This document shows positions 26,601 through 34,637 of a stretch of 64,000 nt of DNA, piece after piece; the first letter of the stretch is position 1; each line of letters opens with the position of its first letter. The position numbers and the translations under genes were made by a program. Source of the stretch: Streptomyces sp. SA15. Its GTDB lineage: Bacteria > Actinomycetota > Actinomycetes > Streptomycetales > Streptomycetaceae. The notes under the pieces were generated by a model. It worked only from the letters and a program-made list of their open reading frames with translations, had not been told where the DNA came from and did not search any database. Where the stretch lies: positions 79,905 to 143,904 of the forward strand of contig NZ_NTGE01000120.1 in the NCBI RefSeq assembly GCF_002291145.1. Reading direction: 5' to 3'.

Positions 26601-27483
26601 CTGGATGCGGATCGGGCGCGCGGAGATCGGGCGGCGGGCCTTCCTCGGGAACTCGGGGATGACCGCGCCTGGGCGTTCCGTGCCGGACGGGGGGCTCGTC
26701 GGGGTGCTGTCGGCGACGCCGAAGAAGGCGAAGAAGGGCAGCTCGTACCTGGGGCTGCCGCCGGTGAAGCTGCCGCGCGCGGCGGCCGGCGGCGACCAGA
26801 GCCGGACGTACGACCCGCCGGCGCGGCTGCTGTGGGCGCGCGGTCTGGTGGAGCTGTGCCGGATCGTGCCGGTGTTCTGCTCGGCGGGGCTGGCCGTGCT
26901 GACGGTGGCCGCGCTGTGTGCGCTGGGTGCGTGGGCGCCGCTGCTGTCGGGGCTGGTGCTGCTCGGGACAGGGGTCGCGGCGGGCCTGCTGTCGATCGTG
27001 GCGAAGTGGCTGCTCGTCGGGCGGCACCGCGGCGGGGAGCACCCGCTGTGGAGCGGTTTCGTGTGGCGCAACGAGCTGGCGGACACCTTCGTCGAGGTCG
27101 TGGCCGTGCCCTGGCTGGCCGGTTCGGTGCCGGGTACGCCGGTGATGACGGCGTGGCTGCGCGGGCTCGGCGCGCACATCGGCAAGGGCGTGTGGGTCGA
27201 GAGCTACTGGCTGCCGGAGACGGACCTGGTGACGCTTGAGGACGCGGCGACGGTCAACCGGGGCTGCGTGCTCCAGACGCACCTCTTCCACGACCGGATC
27301 TTGCGGACGGATACTGTGGTCCTCCGTGAGGGCGCGACGCTGGGTCCTGGCGGAATCGTCCTGCCCGGCAGCAGGGTCGGGGCCCGTACGACACTGGGTC
27401 CGGCGTCGCTGGTCATGGCCGCGGAGTCCGTTCCCGACGACACCCGCTGGCTGGGCAACCCGATCGAGTCATGGCGTTCCTGA
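23629..27483 (+). CDS. Pls/PosA-type non-ribosomal peptide synthetase
   Basis: A 1284-residue membrane synthetase. The adenylation domain (about 30-515) has FTSGSTGKPKG, NTYGPTEATV, YRSGDLV and LPTRTSGKVDRG. A carrier domain follows with phosphopantetheine Ser549 in FFAIGGSSLAA. There is no condensation domain. The rest alternates six membrane helices with three hexapeptide/left-handed beta-helix segments (VGTRSMLFPGARVGKRAEV, LADDTLTAPY and GATLGPGGIVLPGSRVG), the architecture of epsilon-poly-lysine synthetase and its relatives. It probably activates one amino acid and joins it to itself or to another acceptor at the membrane; the monomer is not predictable here. The ATG at 23629 has GAGG upstream. 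Confidence 0.85.
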   Translation: MAAIHESSALGLLDEEIRERFGDTARFSGGPAASPRTLVDVFDASVRSYPDELALDDGTTQLTYRALAVEVERLRRRLAEAGVGLGDRVGVRVPSGTNDLYVAILAVLAAGAAYVPVDAEDPDERAELVFGEADVRAVVGAGHELTTLSRGDVPAARPGIEHDAWIIFTSGSTGKPKGVAVSHRSAAAFVDAEAALFLTEDPIGPGDRVMAGLSVAFDASCEEMWLAWRYGACLVPVPRSQVRSGADLGPWLVEQEITVVSTVPTLAALWEPETLNDVRLLIFGGEACPPELAQRLVTEGREVWNTYGPTEATVVACASLMTGEEPIRIGLPLDGWELAVVDEAGEPVPMGGSGQLVIGGVGLARYLDAEKDAEKYAPLESLGWERAYRSGDLVKAEPEGLVFLGRADEQIKLGGRRIELGEVDAALQALPGVAGAAAAVRTARSGNQLLVGYIVTQEGWDHAAAVEKLRAELPAALVPLLAPVDELPTRTSGKVDRGALPWPLEGLESAGPVEQLYGTEAWLAEQWSEVLGIPVTSARDDFFAIGGSSLAAAQLTTRLRTRYPSAAVLDIYQQPVLRKLARHLEESAQGDGAERVVAPVPVRAQVIQLLLMVPLFTLMGLRWTVALAALGNLLPVYSWLPTAPWWLVAAGAVLLFSPPGRLAIGAGGARLLLRNVRPGRYARGGSVHLRLWTAERLAEFSGATSLTGSWLERYARALGAKVGPDVDLHSLPPVTGMLKLGRGAAVESEVDLSGYWLDGDRLEIGPVKVGAHAVVGTRSMLFPGARVGKRAEVAPGSAVTGQIPTGQRWAGAPAVKLGKAKRNWPKERPVRGAYWRAMYGATGFALSALPVLAGGAALLVAHAFITPDVTMSGVALALVPATLAYGLAFALLLLIAVRLLSLGLREGTHPTHSRIGWQAWTVTQLMDRSRETLFPLYAGLATPVWLRLLGMRIGKGAEVSTVLALPSLTTVGEGAFLADDTLTAPYELGGGWMRIGRAEIGRRAFLGNSGMTAPGRSVPDGGLVGVLSATPKKAKKGSSYLGLPPVKLPRAAAGGDQSRTYDPPARLLWARGLVELCRIVPVFCSAGLAVLTVAALCALGAWAPLLSGLVLLGTGVAAGLLSIVAKWLLVGRHRGGEHPLWSGFVWRNELADTFVEVVAVPWLAGSVPGTPVMTAWLRGLGAHIGKGVWVESYWLPETDLVTLEDAATVNRGCVLQTHLFHDRILRTDTVVLREGATLGPGGIVLPGSRVGARTTLGPASLVMAAESVPDDTRWLGNPIESWRS

Positions 27484-27557
27484 GCGCGGCTCGGTCGGCG
27501 TCGGGGGGCGGTTCACCGGCACGACGTTCGAGCACAGCGCAGGGAGCAGACGCAGCA

Positions 27558-28901
27558 GTGACGGTTCAGCAGGCAGTGGGTCCGGACCCGTACTTTCCGG
27601 CCAACGGCGATCCCCGTTACCGGGTGCACCGCTACGAACTCGCGCTGGACTACCGCCCGGGTCCGAACCGGCTGTCGGGGACGGCCCGGATCAACGCCAT
27701 CGCGGGACGGTCGCCGCTCGCCGAGTTCCAGCTCAACCTGGCCGACTTCAAGGTCGGCCGGGTGCGGGTCGACGGCCGGCAGCCGCACTACACCCACCGG
27801 GGCGGCAAGCTGCGCGTCCGCCCCGCCAAGCCGATCCGGGCCGGGTCCACCTTCACGGTGGAGGTGCACTGGTCGGGCAATCCCAAGCCGGTCGCCAGCC
27901 CCTGGGGCGGGCTCGGCTGGGAGGAGCTGGAGGACGGGGCGCTGGTGGCGAGCCAGCCGATCGGGGCGCCGTCCTGGTACCCGTGCAACGACCGGCCCGC
28001 CGACAAGGCCTCGTACCAGATCTCGATCACCACGCCGTCCGCGTACCAGGTGGTGGCGGGCGGGCGGCTGCTGACCCGTACGACGAAGGCGTCCACGACG
28101 ACCTGGGTGTACGAGCAGTCGGCGCCGACGTCCAGCTATCTGGTGGGTCTGTCGATCGGCAAGTACCAGACGGTGCTGCTGGGCGACCCGGGGCTCGGCG
28201 GCGTGCCGCAGCACGGGCACATTCCGGCGCACATGCTGCCGGAGTTCTCGCGGGACTTCGCGCGGCAGCCCGGGATGATGCATCTCTTCCAGCAGCTCTT
28301 CGGGCCGTACCCCTTCGACGAGTACGCCGTCGTGGTGACCGAGGAGGAGCTCGATGTCCCCGTCGAGGCCCAGGGGTTGTCGCTGTTCGGCGCCAACCAT
28401 GTGGACGGCGCGCGGGGTTCGGAGCGGCTGGTGGCGCATGAGCTCGCGCACCAGTGGTTCGGCAACAGCGTGTCCATCGCGGACTGGCGGCACATATGGC
28501 TGAACGAGGGGTTCGCGAAGTACGCGGAGTGGCTTTGGTCGGAGCGGTCGGGCGGGCGACCGGCCCATCAGCACGCCGCCGCCGCACATCGCTTGCTGTC
28601 GTCGCTCCCGCAGGATCTCCAACTCGCCGACCCGGGGCGCAAGTCGATGTTCGACGACCGGCTCTACGAACGCGGTGGGCTGACCCTGCACGCGGTGCGG
28701 TGCGCGATGGGCGACGACGCGTTCTTCCGGATGGTGCGCGCGTGGGTGGGCCTGCACCGGGGCGGGGCGGTGAGTACGGCGACGTTCACCGCGCATGTGG
28801 CCCGGTTCGCGGCGGAGCCGCTGGACGAGCTGTTCGAGGCGTGGGTGTACGGGACGGCACTGCCGCCGTTGCCGATGCCGGAGACCCGGGCGGCCGTCTA
28901 G
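27558..28901 (+). CDS. M1 family zinc metallopeptidase
   Basis: A gluzincin aminopeptidase of about 447 residues. The zinc site is HELAHQWFGNSV (His294, Glu295, His298) with the third ligand Glu317 in LNEGFAKY. The N-terminal beta domain begins DPYFPANGDPRYRVHRYELAL. The exopeptidase-type GAMEN motif is replaced by VEAQGLS. It lacks the large C-terminal helical domain of PepN, as do many actinobacterial members. I chose the GTG at 27558 with AGGGAG upstream; an ATG at 27471 overlapping the synthetase gene would add 29 low-complexity residues. It is likely cotranscribed with the peptide synthetase. Confidence 0.88.
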   Translation: MTVQQAVGPDPYFPANGDPRYRVHRYELALDYRPGPNRLSGTARINAIAGRSPLAEFQLNLADFKVGRVRVDGRQPHYTHRGGKLRVRPAKPIRAGSTFTVEVHWSGNPKPVASPWGGLGWEELEDGALVASQPIGAPSWYPCNDRPADKASYQISITTPSAYQVVAGGRLLTRTTKASTTTWVYEQSAPTSSYLVGLSIGKYQTVLLGDPGLGGVPQHGHIPAHMLPEFSRDFARQPGMMHLFQQLFGPYPFDEYAVVVTEEELDVPVEAQGLSLFGANHVDGARGSERLVAHELAHQWFGNSVSIADWRHIWLNEGFAKYAEWLWSERSGGRPAHQHAAAAHRLLSSLPQDLQLADPGRKSMFDDRLYERGGLTLHAVRCAMGDDAFFRMVRAWVGLHRGGAVSTATFTAHVARFAAEPLDELFEAWVYGTALPPLPMPETRAAV

Positions 28902-28921
28902 GCCCTGTCACAATGGCGGCC

Positions 28922-29335
28922 ATGACCAGTCGTTCCTGCCCGTGCGGGCTGCCTCAGGCGTACGACCGGTGCTGCGGCCGGTATCTCCCCCAGTCTCGAA
29001 CAGGCTCGACCGGGGGGACCCCCATCGGTGCCGCCGCCGCGCCGACCGCCGAGGCGCTCATGCGGTCGCGGTACAGCGCCTTCGTGAAGGGGGACGCTCC
29101 GTATCTGCTGCGGACCTGGCATCCGCGGACCCGGCCGGCGCGGCTCGACCTCGATCCGGGGGTGCGGTGGACGGGGCTGGAGATCCTCGGGACTCGGGAC
29201 GGATCGGCGTTCCACACCACCGGGACCGTCGAGTTCCGGGCCTCCTACCGGGGCGGTGCGCTGCGTGAGCGCAGCCGGTTCGAGCGGGTCGACGGGGCGT
29301 GGACCTATGTCGACGGGGACTTCCCCGAGGCCTGA
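28922..29335 (+). CDS. YchJ family SEC-C-type zinc protein with in-frame insertion
   Basis: A 137-residue protein. The N-terminus RSCPCGLPQAYDRCCGRYL carries the CxC...CC zinc pattern of YchJ/SEC-C proteins, and the remainder (AEALMRSRYSAFVKGDAPYL, then FRASYRGG and FERVDGAWTYVDG) is the NTF2-like YchJ core. Its function is not known. Residues 22-35 (LPQSRTGSTGGTPI) are encoded by a roughly 43-bp palindromic element absent from the family pattern and found again in the BKACE gene. An ATG at 28913 is an alternative start. It follows the M1 peptidase by 20 bp. Confidence 0.82.
   Translation: MTSRSCPCGLPQAYDRCCGRYLPQSRTGSTGGTPIGAAAAPTAEALMRSRYSAFVKGDAPYLLRTWHPRTRPARLDLDPGVRWTGLEILGTRDGSAFHTTGTVEFRASYRGGALRERSRFERVDGAWTYVDGDFPEA
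28985..29027 (+). repeat. Palindromic insertion element, copy 1 (inside YchJ-like gene)
   Basis: The 43-bp stretch CTCCCCCAGTCTCG...ACCCCCATCG matches a 44-bp stretch at 51597-51640 in orientation, ends and reading frame. The outer CCCCC/GGGGG portions and CTCGA core can fold back. It encodes LPQSRTGSTGGTPI in frame. Confidence 0.8.
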
Positions 29336-29339
29336 GAGC

Positions 29340-30041
29340 CTACGGCGCGAGGATGTCCAGCTCCTGGAGCGCTCCCACCGTGATCTCCCGGGTCAGTTCC
29401 TCCGCGCGGGCCGCGTCGCCCCCGCGGACCGCCTCCGCCACCTGGACGTGGAGGGTGACGGCGGCCGGGTCGGGGTCCTCGAACATGACCTCGTGGTGGG
29501 TGCGGCCGGCCAGGACCTCCGCGACGACGTCGCCGAGCCGGGCGAACATCTCGTTGCCGGAGGCGCAGAGGATGACCCGGTGGAAGGCGATGTCGTGGAC
29601 GAGGTAGCCCTCCAGCTGGTGTCCGCGTGAATGGGCCACCATGCCCAGGGCGCACTCGGTGAGTTCGGCGCACTGGTCGGCGGTGGCGTTCTTCGCGGCG
29701 AGACCCGCGGCGACCGGCTCGATCGCGGAGCGCAGCACGGTGAGGGAGCGGAGTTGCCGCGGGCGGTCGGCGCCGGCCAGGCGCCAGCGGATGACCTGGG
29801 GGTCGTAGACGTTCCACTCGGCCGTGGGAAGCACCGTCACACCCACCCGGCGGCGGGACTCGACGAGATGCATGGACTCCAGGACCCGGACCGCCTCGCG
29901 CATCACGGAGCGTGAGACGTCGAAACGCTGCGCCAGTTCGTCGGTGCGCAGAACGCTGCCCGGCGGGTACTCGCCCGCGGTGATCGCGGGGCCGAGGGTT
30001 TCCAGAACCCGGCCGTGCAGCCCCCGGCCCGATGTGCTCAT
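29340..30041 (-). CDS. gntR: GntR/FadR-family repressor of the gluconate operon
   Basis: A 233-residue FCD-type GntR regulator. The N-terminal winged helix includes LRTDELAQRFDVSRSVMREA and VLESMHLVESRRRVG. The C-terminal FCD domain has metal-binding Asp/His residues (VHDIAFHRVIL, GRTHHEVM). It is divergent from gntK with a 142-bp shared promoter region and, by family and position, probably represses gntK-gntP and is relieved by gluconate or its phosphate. Confidence 0.88.
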   Translation of the reverse strand: MSTSGRGLHGRVLETLGPAITAGEYPPGSVLRTDELAQRFDVSRSVMREAVRVLESMHLVESRRRVGVTVLPTAEWNVYDPQVIRWRLAGADRPRQLRSLTVLRSAIEPVAAGLAAKNATADQCAELTECALGMVAHSRGHQLEGYLVHDIAFHRVILCASGNEMFARLGDVVAEVLAGRTHHEVMFEDPDPAAVTLHVQVAEAVRGGDAARAEELTREITVGALQELDILAP

Positions 30042-30075
30042 GCACTCAGCGTACGTGGCAGATCACGGTAACAAA

Positions 30076-30096
30076 AAGTCAGACTTATTTGTGACT
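30076..30096. promoter_or_regulatory. Candidate GntR operator
   Basis: AAGTCAGACTT (30076-30086) is a perfect 11-bp palindrome and overlaps a second inverted pair AGTCA/TGACT (30077-30096). The A/T-rich site lies between the divergent gntR and gntK starts, a usual place for an FCD regulator to act on both promoters. Confidence 0.5.
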
Positions 30097-30183
30097 GGGG
30101 CTTGAATTCGTCGTACCTAATGGGCTTCAGTATGGCGACGTCAGATGTCGACGTCGTATGTCGAGGAAGACAGCGAGGCAGTG

Positions 30184-30717
30184 ATGCGTACCCCGCACGT
30201 CGTCGTGGTGATGGGCGTCGCCGGCACGGGCAAGACCACGATCGGTCCTCTGCTCGCCGCCCGGCTGGGTGTCCCGTACGCCGAGGGTGACGACTTCCAC
30301 CCGCCGGCCAACATCGACAAGATGTCGGCCGGCACCCCGCTCGACGACGCGGACCGGTGGCCGTGGCTCGACGCCATCGGCGCCTGGGCGCACGGGCGGG
30401 CCGGGCTCGGCGGGGTGGTCAGCTGTTCGGCGCTGAAGAGGTCGTACCGCGACCGGCTCAGGGCCGCCGCTCCCGGGATCACGTTCGTGCACCTCACGGG
30501 CGACCGGAAGCTCATCGAGGACCGAATGGCGCACCGGCAGGGTCACTTCATGCCGACGGCGCTGCTGGACTCGCAGTTCGCCACGCTCCAGCCGCTCGGG
30601 GCGGACGAGGCCGGGATCGCCGTGGATGTCTCCGGCAGCCCGGAAGAGATCACCGAGCGAGCGGTGCGGGCGCTGAACTCCCTTCCCCCCGCGCCCCTTC
30701 CCGACGCACCCCAGTAA
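30184..30717 (+). CDS. gntK: Gluconokinase
   Basis: A 177-residue kinase that phosphorylates gluconate to 6-phosphogluconate for the pentose phosphate pathway. Walker A is MGVAGTGKTT near the N-terminus, followed by EGDDFHPPANIDKMSAGTPL and CSALKRSYRDRLR, all characteristic of GntK. The ATG at 30184 is chosen with GAGG upstream. Its stop codon lies in the first unit of a four-copy 12-13-bp tandem repeat. First gene of the gluconate operon. Confidence 0.95.
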   Translation: MRTPHVVVVMGVAGTGKTTIGPLLAARLGVPYAEGDDFHPPANIDKMSAGTPLDDADRWPWLDAIGAWAHGRAGLGGVVSCSALKRSYRDRLRAAAPGITFVHLTGDRKLIEDRMAHRQGHFMPTALLDSQFATLQPLGADEAGIAVDVSGSPEEITERAVRALNSLPPAPLPDAPQ

Positions 30718-30762
30718 CACCTCCAGTAACGCCCCTCAGTAACGCCCCTCAGTAACACCCCT
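30712..30762. repeat. Four tandem 12-13-bp units spanning the gntK stop
   Basis: Units of CAGTAACGCCCCT or close variants start at 30712, 30724, 30737 and 30750. The first holds the gntK stop TAA. The second unit gives another in-frame TAA; later units shift frame. Confidence 0.9.
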
Positions 30763-30792
30763 CCCCCATCCCCGTACCTGCAAGGGACCCCC

Positions 30793-32190
30793 GTGACCAG
30801 ACTCAGCGTTGAGATGCTGGCAGCGGACGCACCCGAGCCGATCACCTCGGCCGGCCACGCTCAGCTGGGCATCGCCGTACTGGCGGGCATCGCCGTCATC
30901 GTCCTGCTCATCACCAAGTTCAAGCTCCACGCCTTCCTGTCGCTGACCCTCGGGTCGCTGGCGCTCGGCGCGTTCGCCGGGGCACCGCTCGACAAGGCCA
31001 TCACCAGCTTCACCACCGGGCTCGGCACCACGGTCGCCGGCGTGGGCGTGCTGATCGCCCTCGGTGCGATCCTCGGCAAGATGCTCGCCGACTCAGGCGG
31101 CGCCGACCAGATCGTCGACACGATCCTCGCCAGGGCGAGCGGCCGTTCGATGCCGTGGGCGATGGTGCTGATCGCCTCGGTGATCGGTCTGCCGCTGTTC
31201 TTCGAGGTCGGCGTCGTGCTGCTGATACCGGTCGTGCTGATGGTCGCCAAGCGCGGCAACTACTCGCTCATGAAGATCGGCATACCGGCGCTCGCCGGTC
31301 TGTCCGTGATGCACGGCCTGGTGCCGCCGCACCCCGGCCCGCTGGTCGCGATCGACGCGGTCGAGGCCAACCTGGGCGTCACGCTCGCGCTGGGCGTCCT
31401 GGTCGCCATACCCACGGTGATCATCTCCGGTCCGCTGTTCGCGCGGTACGCGGCCCGCTGGGTGGACGTCCCGGCCCCCGACCGGATGATCCCTCAGCGC
31501 GCCTCCGAGGAACTGGAGAAGCGTCCCGGCTTCGGCGCGACCCTGGCCACGATCCTCCTGCCGGTCGTCCTGATGCTGTCCAAGGCGCTGGTCGACATCG
31601 TCATCGACGACCCCGAGAACACCGTGCAGCGGGTCTTCGACGTCATCGGTTCGCCGCTGATCGCGCTGCTCGCCGCCGTGCTGATGGGCATCTTCACCCT
31701 CCTGCGGCCCGCCGGGTTCGCCAAGGAGCGGGTCTCCCAGCTCGTCGAGAAGGGACTCGCGCCCATCGCGGGCATCCTGCTGATCGTCGGCGCGGGCGGC
31801 GGCTTCAAGCAGACGCTGATCGACTCCGGTGTGGGCCAGATGGTCCTGGACATATCCGAGGACTGGTCGATACCCGCCCTGCTGCTGGCCTGGTTGATCG
31901 CGGTGGCGATCCGGCTGGCGACCGGCTCGGCGACCGTGGCCACGGTCTCGGCGGCCGGTCTGGTCGCCCCGCTCGCGGCCGACATGTCGACGACCCACGC
32001 GGCCCTGCTCGTCCTGGCCATCGGCGCCGGCTCGCTCTTCTTCAGCCATGTCAACGACGCCGGATTCTGGCTGGTGAAGGAGTACTTCGGCCTGAACGTC
32101 GGCCAGACCCTCAAGACCTGGTCCGTCATGGAGACGATCATCTCGGTGGTCGCCGGCGGTGTGGTCCTGCTCCTTTCGCTGATCATCTAG
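30793..32190 (+). CDS. gntP: Gluconate:H+ symporter (GntP family)
   Basis: A 465-residue permease with about 13 membrane helices. Characteristic parts are VMHGLVPPHPGPLVAIDAV, the ILLIVGAGGGFKQTLIDSGVG segment (a signature of GntP), ATGSATVATVSAAGLVAPL and HVNDAGFWLVKEYF. It imports gluconate or related aldonates with protons. It starts at GTG 30793 after AAGGGA, and is followed ten bases later by the gluconate 5-dehydrogenase gene. Confidence 0.95.
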   Translation: MTRLSVEMLAADAPEPITSAGHAQLGIAVLAGIAVIVLLITKFKLHAFLSLTLGSLALGAFAGAPLDKAITSFTTGLGTTVAGVGVLIALGAILGKMLADSGGADQIVDTILARASGRSMPWAMVLIASVIGLPLFFEVGVVLLIPVVLMVAKRGNYSLMKIGIPALAGLSVMHGLVPPHPGPLVAIDAVEANLGVTLALGVLVAIPTVIISGPLFARYAARWVDVPAPDRMIPQRASEELEKRPGFGATLATILLPVVLMLSKALVDIVIDDPENTVQRVFDVIGSPLIALLAAVLMGIFTLLRPAGFAKERVSQLVEKGLAPIAGILLIVGAGGGFKQTLIDSGVGQMVLDISEDWSIPALLLAWLIAVAIRLATGSATVATVSAAGLVAPLAADMSTTHAALLVLAIGAGSLFFSHVNDAGFWLVKEYFGLNVGQTLKTWSVMETIISVVAGGVVLLLSLII

Positions 32191-32200
32191 GAGTACGGCG

Positions 32201-32959
32201 ATGAGTCACCCTCTGTTCGACATCAGCGGGCGTACCGCCCTGGTCACCGGCTCCAGCCGGGGCATCGGGCTCGCGCTGGCCCGCGGGCTCGTGGAGGCCG
32301 GCTGCACGGTCGTCCTCAACGGACGGGACGGCGACCGCCTCACCAAGGCCGCCGCCGAACTGCCCGGGGACGTGCACACGGCCGCGTTCGACGTCACCGA
32401 CGGCGCGTCGGTGCGAGCCGGAATCGCGGACGTCGAGGAGCGGGTCGGCCCGCTCGACATCCTGGTCAACAACGCGGGCATGCAACTGCGCGCCCCGCTC
32501 CTTGAGTTCGCGGAGTCCGACTGGCACCGGATCCTGGACACCAACCTCACCAGCGCGTTCCTGGTCGGCCGGGAGGCCGCGCGCCGGATGACGGAACGCG
32601 GCCACGGCAAGATCATCAACATCTGCTCGCTGCAGAGCGAGGTGGTCCGCCCGGGCATCGCTCCCTACGCGGCCACCAAGGGCGCGCTGAAGATGCTCAC
32701 CAAGGGCATGTGCGCGGACTGGGGTCCGTACGGCGTGCAGGTCAACGGTCTCGGCCCCGGCTACATCGAGACCGAGCTGACCCAGGCCCTCGTCGAGGAC
32801 GAGGAGTTCAGCGCGTGGGTGCGGCGCCGCACGCCGGCCGGCCGCTGGGGCCGTACGGAGGACCTGGTGGGCGGGGTGCTGTTCCTCGCCTCGCCCGCCG
32901 CGGACTTCGTCAGTGGGCAGGTGCTGTATGTCGACGGCGGCATGACGAGCGTGCTGTGA
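32201..32959 (+). CDS. SDR dehydrogenase, probably gluconate 5-dehydrogenase
   Basis: A 252-residue short-chain dehydrogenase. TGSSRGIG is the cofactor loop, NNAGMQ and the catalytic Ser/Tyr/Lys (ICSLQSEV, YAATKGALK) are present, and the C-terminus PAADFVSGQVLYVDGGMTSV is standard. Its place between gntP and an idonate-type dehydrogenase points to 5-ketogluconate/gluconate interconversion. The RBS is AGGAGT before ATG 32201. Confidence 0.88.
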   Translation: MSHPLFDISGRTALVTGSSRGIGLALARGLVEAGCTVVLNGRDGDRLTKAAAELPGDVHTAAFDVTDGASVRAGIADVEERVGPLDILVNNAGMQLRAPLLEFAESDWHRILDTNLTSAFLVGREAARRMTERGHGKIINICSLQSEVVRPGIAPYAATKGALKMLTKGMCADWGPYGVQVNGLGPGYIETELTQALVEDEEFSAWVRRRTPAGRWGRTEDLVGGVLFLASPAADFVSGQVLYVDGGMTSVL

Positions 32960-32976
32960 CCTCCGGGGAGACTGTG

Positions 32977-34017
32977 ATGCTGGGTTGTGTGATCCACGGT
33001 CAGGGCGACCTGCGGGCCGAGGAGTTGCCGGTGCCGACACCCGGCCCCGGGCAGGCGCTGGTCGCCGTCCGCTACGGCGGGGTCTGCGGGTCCGACCTGC
33101 ACTACTGGCGGCACGGCGGGGTCGGCGACTTCCGGCTCCGGGAGCCGATGGTGCTGGGCCACGAGGTGGTGGGCACGGTCGTCTCGTACGGTGACGGTGC
33201 CTCGGGTCCGGTGGTCGGTACGGCCGTTGCCGTGCACCCCGCCACGCCCTGCGGGGTGTGCCCGGAGTGCGCGGACGGGCGGCGCAACGTCTGCCGGGAC
33301 ACCCGCTACCTCGGCAGCGCGGCCCGTTTCCCGCATGTCCAGGGCGGATTCGCGGCCCAAGTGGTCGTTCCGGCGGAGCAGTTGAGGCCGCTTCCGACGG
33401 GTCTTGAACTGCGCCGGGCGGCGCTCGCCGAGCCGCTGTCGGTGGCCCTGCACGCGGTACGGCGGGCCGGGGACCTGCGGGGCAGGCACGTCCTGGTCAC
33501 CGGCGCGGGTCCCATCGGGTGTCTCGTGGTCGCGGCGGCCAAGGCGGCCGGCGCCGGCCACGTGACGGCGACGGACCTGCTCCCGGAGGCGCTGCGGTAC
33601 GCCTCGGCGGCGGGCGCCGACACCGTCGTACGCGCGGATGATCCGTCCGACGCCGGGTGGCCGTCCGAGGTGGATACGGCCGTGGAGGCGTCCGGGGTGG
33701 CCGCGGGCCTCGACACCTGTCTGAGGCTGGTGCGGCGCGGCGGGGTCGTCGTGCAGCTCGGGATGCTGCCGTCCGGGCAGAGCCCCTTCGCGGGGAACCT
33801 GGTGGTGAGCCGGGAGATCGAGCTGCGGGGGGCGTTCCGCTTCGACGGGGAGTTCGACGAGGCGCTCGAACTGCTCGCTGCGGAGCCGGTGTTCGACGGT
33901 CTGGTCAGCGCGGTGGTGCCGGTCCGGGAGGCGGAGTCGGCGTTCGCGCTGGCGGCGGACCGGAGCAGGTCCTGCAAGGTGCTGCTGGACTTCGAGTCCC
34001 CGGGACACCACGCCTAA
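32977..34017 (+). CDS. Zinc alcohol dehydrogenase, probably L-idonate 5-dehydrogenase
   Basis: A 346-residue medium-chain dehydrogenase. Catalytic zinc site CGSDLHYWRHGGVGDF and GHEVVG; structural zinc site CGVCPECADGRRNVC; nucleotide loop VTGAGPIGCLV. The CGSDLHYWxxGGxGxF pattern is typical of idonate and sorbitol dehydrogenases. With the SDR it would convert idonate to gluconate through 5-ketogluconate. ATG 32977 has GGGGAG six bases upstream. It is convergent with the cytochrome b gene and overlaps it by four bases. Confidence 0.88.
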   Translation: MLGCVIHGQGDLRAEELPVPTPGPGQALVAVRYGGVCGSDLHYWRHGGVGDFRLREPMVLGHEVVGTVVSYGDGASGPVVGTAVAVHPATPCGVCPECADGRRNVCRDTRYLGSAARFPHVQGGFAAQVVVPAEQLRPLPTGLELRRAALAEPLSVALHAVRRAGDLRGRHVLVTGAGPIGCLVVAAAKAAGAGHVTATDLLPEALRYASAAGADTVVRADDPSDAGWPSEVDTAVEASGVAAGLDTCLRLVRRGGVVVQLGMLPSGQSPFAGNLVVSREIELRGAFRFDGEFDEALELLAAEPVFDGLVSAVVPVREAESAFALAADRSRSCKVLLDFESPGHHA

Positions 34018-34637
34018 GGACGCCACAGGGGGTGCTCTTTTTCCGCCCACTCCCGGCTCACCGACCCGGTGCGCATGCCCCGGCGGGCCTCCGGGTCGGC
34101 GAGGGCCATGCCGATGTGGCCGGCCAGCACGATGCCGATGGTCAGCGCGAGCCAGTCGTGGACGAAGGTCGCGCTGGTGCGCCAGACCAGCGGGGTGAGG
34201 TGGGTGAACCACATCACCAGACCCGTGCCGAGCATGACGAGGGTGGCCCCGGCGATCCAGGCCGCGTAGACCTTCTGCCCGGCGTTGAACTTGCCCGCCG
34301 GGCGGGACGCGGGCCGTCTGTCGCGGCGCAGGGCGGCGCGCAGCCAGACGCGGTCGTGCGGGCCGAAGCGGTTCAGGAAGCGCAGGTCGCCACGGAACGC
34401 GCGGGAGGCGAGGCCCGCCAGGACGGGTACGGGCAGGGCGAGTCCGGCCCACTCGTGGACGCGGACCACGAGCTCGCGGCGGCCGACGAGTTCGGCGAGC
34501 TGCGGGACGTACAGGCAGGCCGCCGTCACCACGCACACGCCCATCAGCGCGGCCGTGGTGCGGTGCACCCACCGCTCGGCACGGCTGAAGCGCGGCAGCC
34601 TCGCCGCGTCGGCCGGGGCGTCAAGTCGTAGGCTCAT
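34014..34637 (-). CDS. Cytochrome b/b6-domain membrane protein
   Basis: A 207-residue protein with four predicted membrane helices and paired His ligands (RWVHRTTAALMG, VVRVHEWAGLALP, VMWFTHLTPL, FVHDWLALTIGIVLAGHIGM), the pattern of a di-haem cytochrome b561/NarI-like anchor. It overlaps the stop of the molybdoenzyme gene by 17 bases. The pair resembles YedY/YedZ, with this protein passing electrons to the molybdenum subunit across the membrane. Confidence 0.82.
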   Translation of the reverse strand: MSLRLDAPADAARLPRFSRAERWVHRTTAALMGVCVVTAACLYVPQLAELVGRRELVVRVHEWAGLALPVPVLAGLASRAFRGDLRFLNRFGPHDRVWLRAALRRDRRPASRPAGKFNAGQKVYAAWIAGATLVMLGTGLVMWFTHLTPLVWRTSATFVHDWLALTIGIVLAGHIGMALADPEARRGMRTGSVSREWAEKEHPLWRP

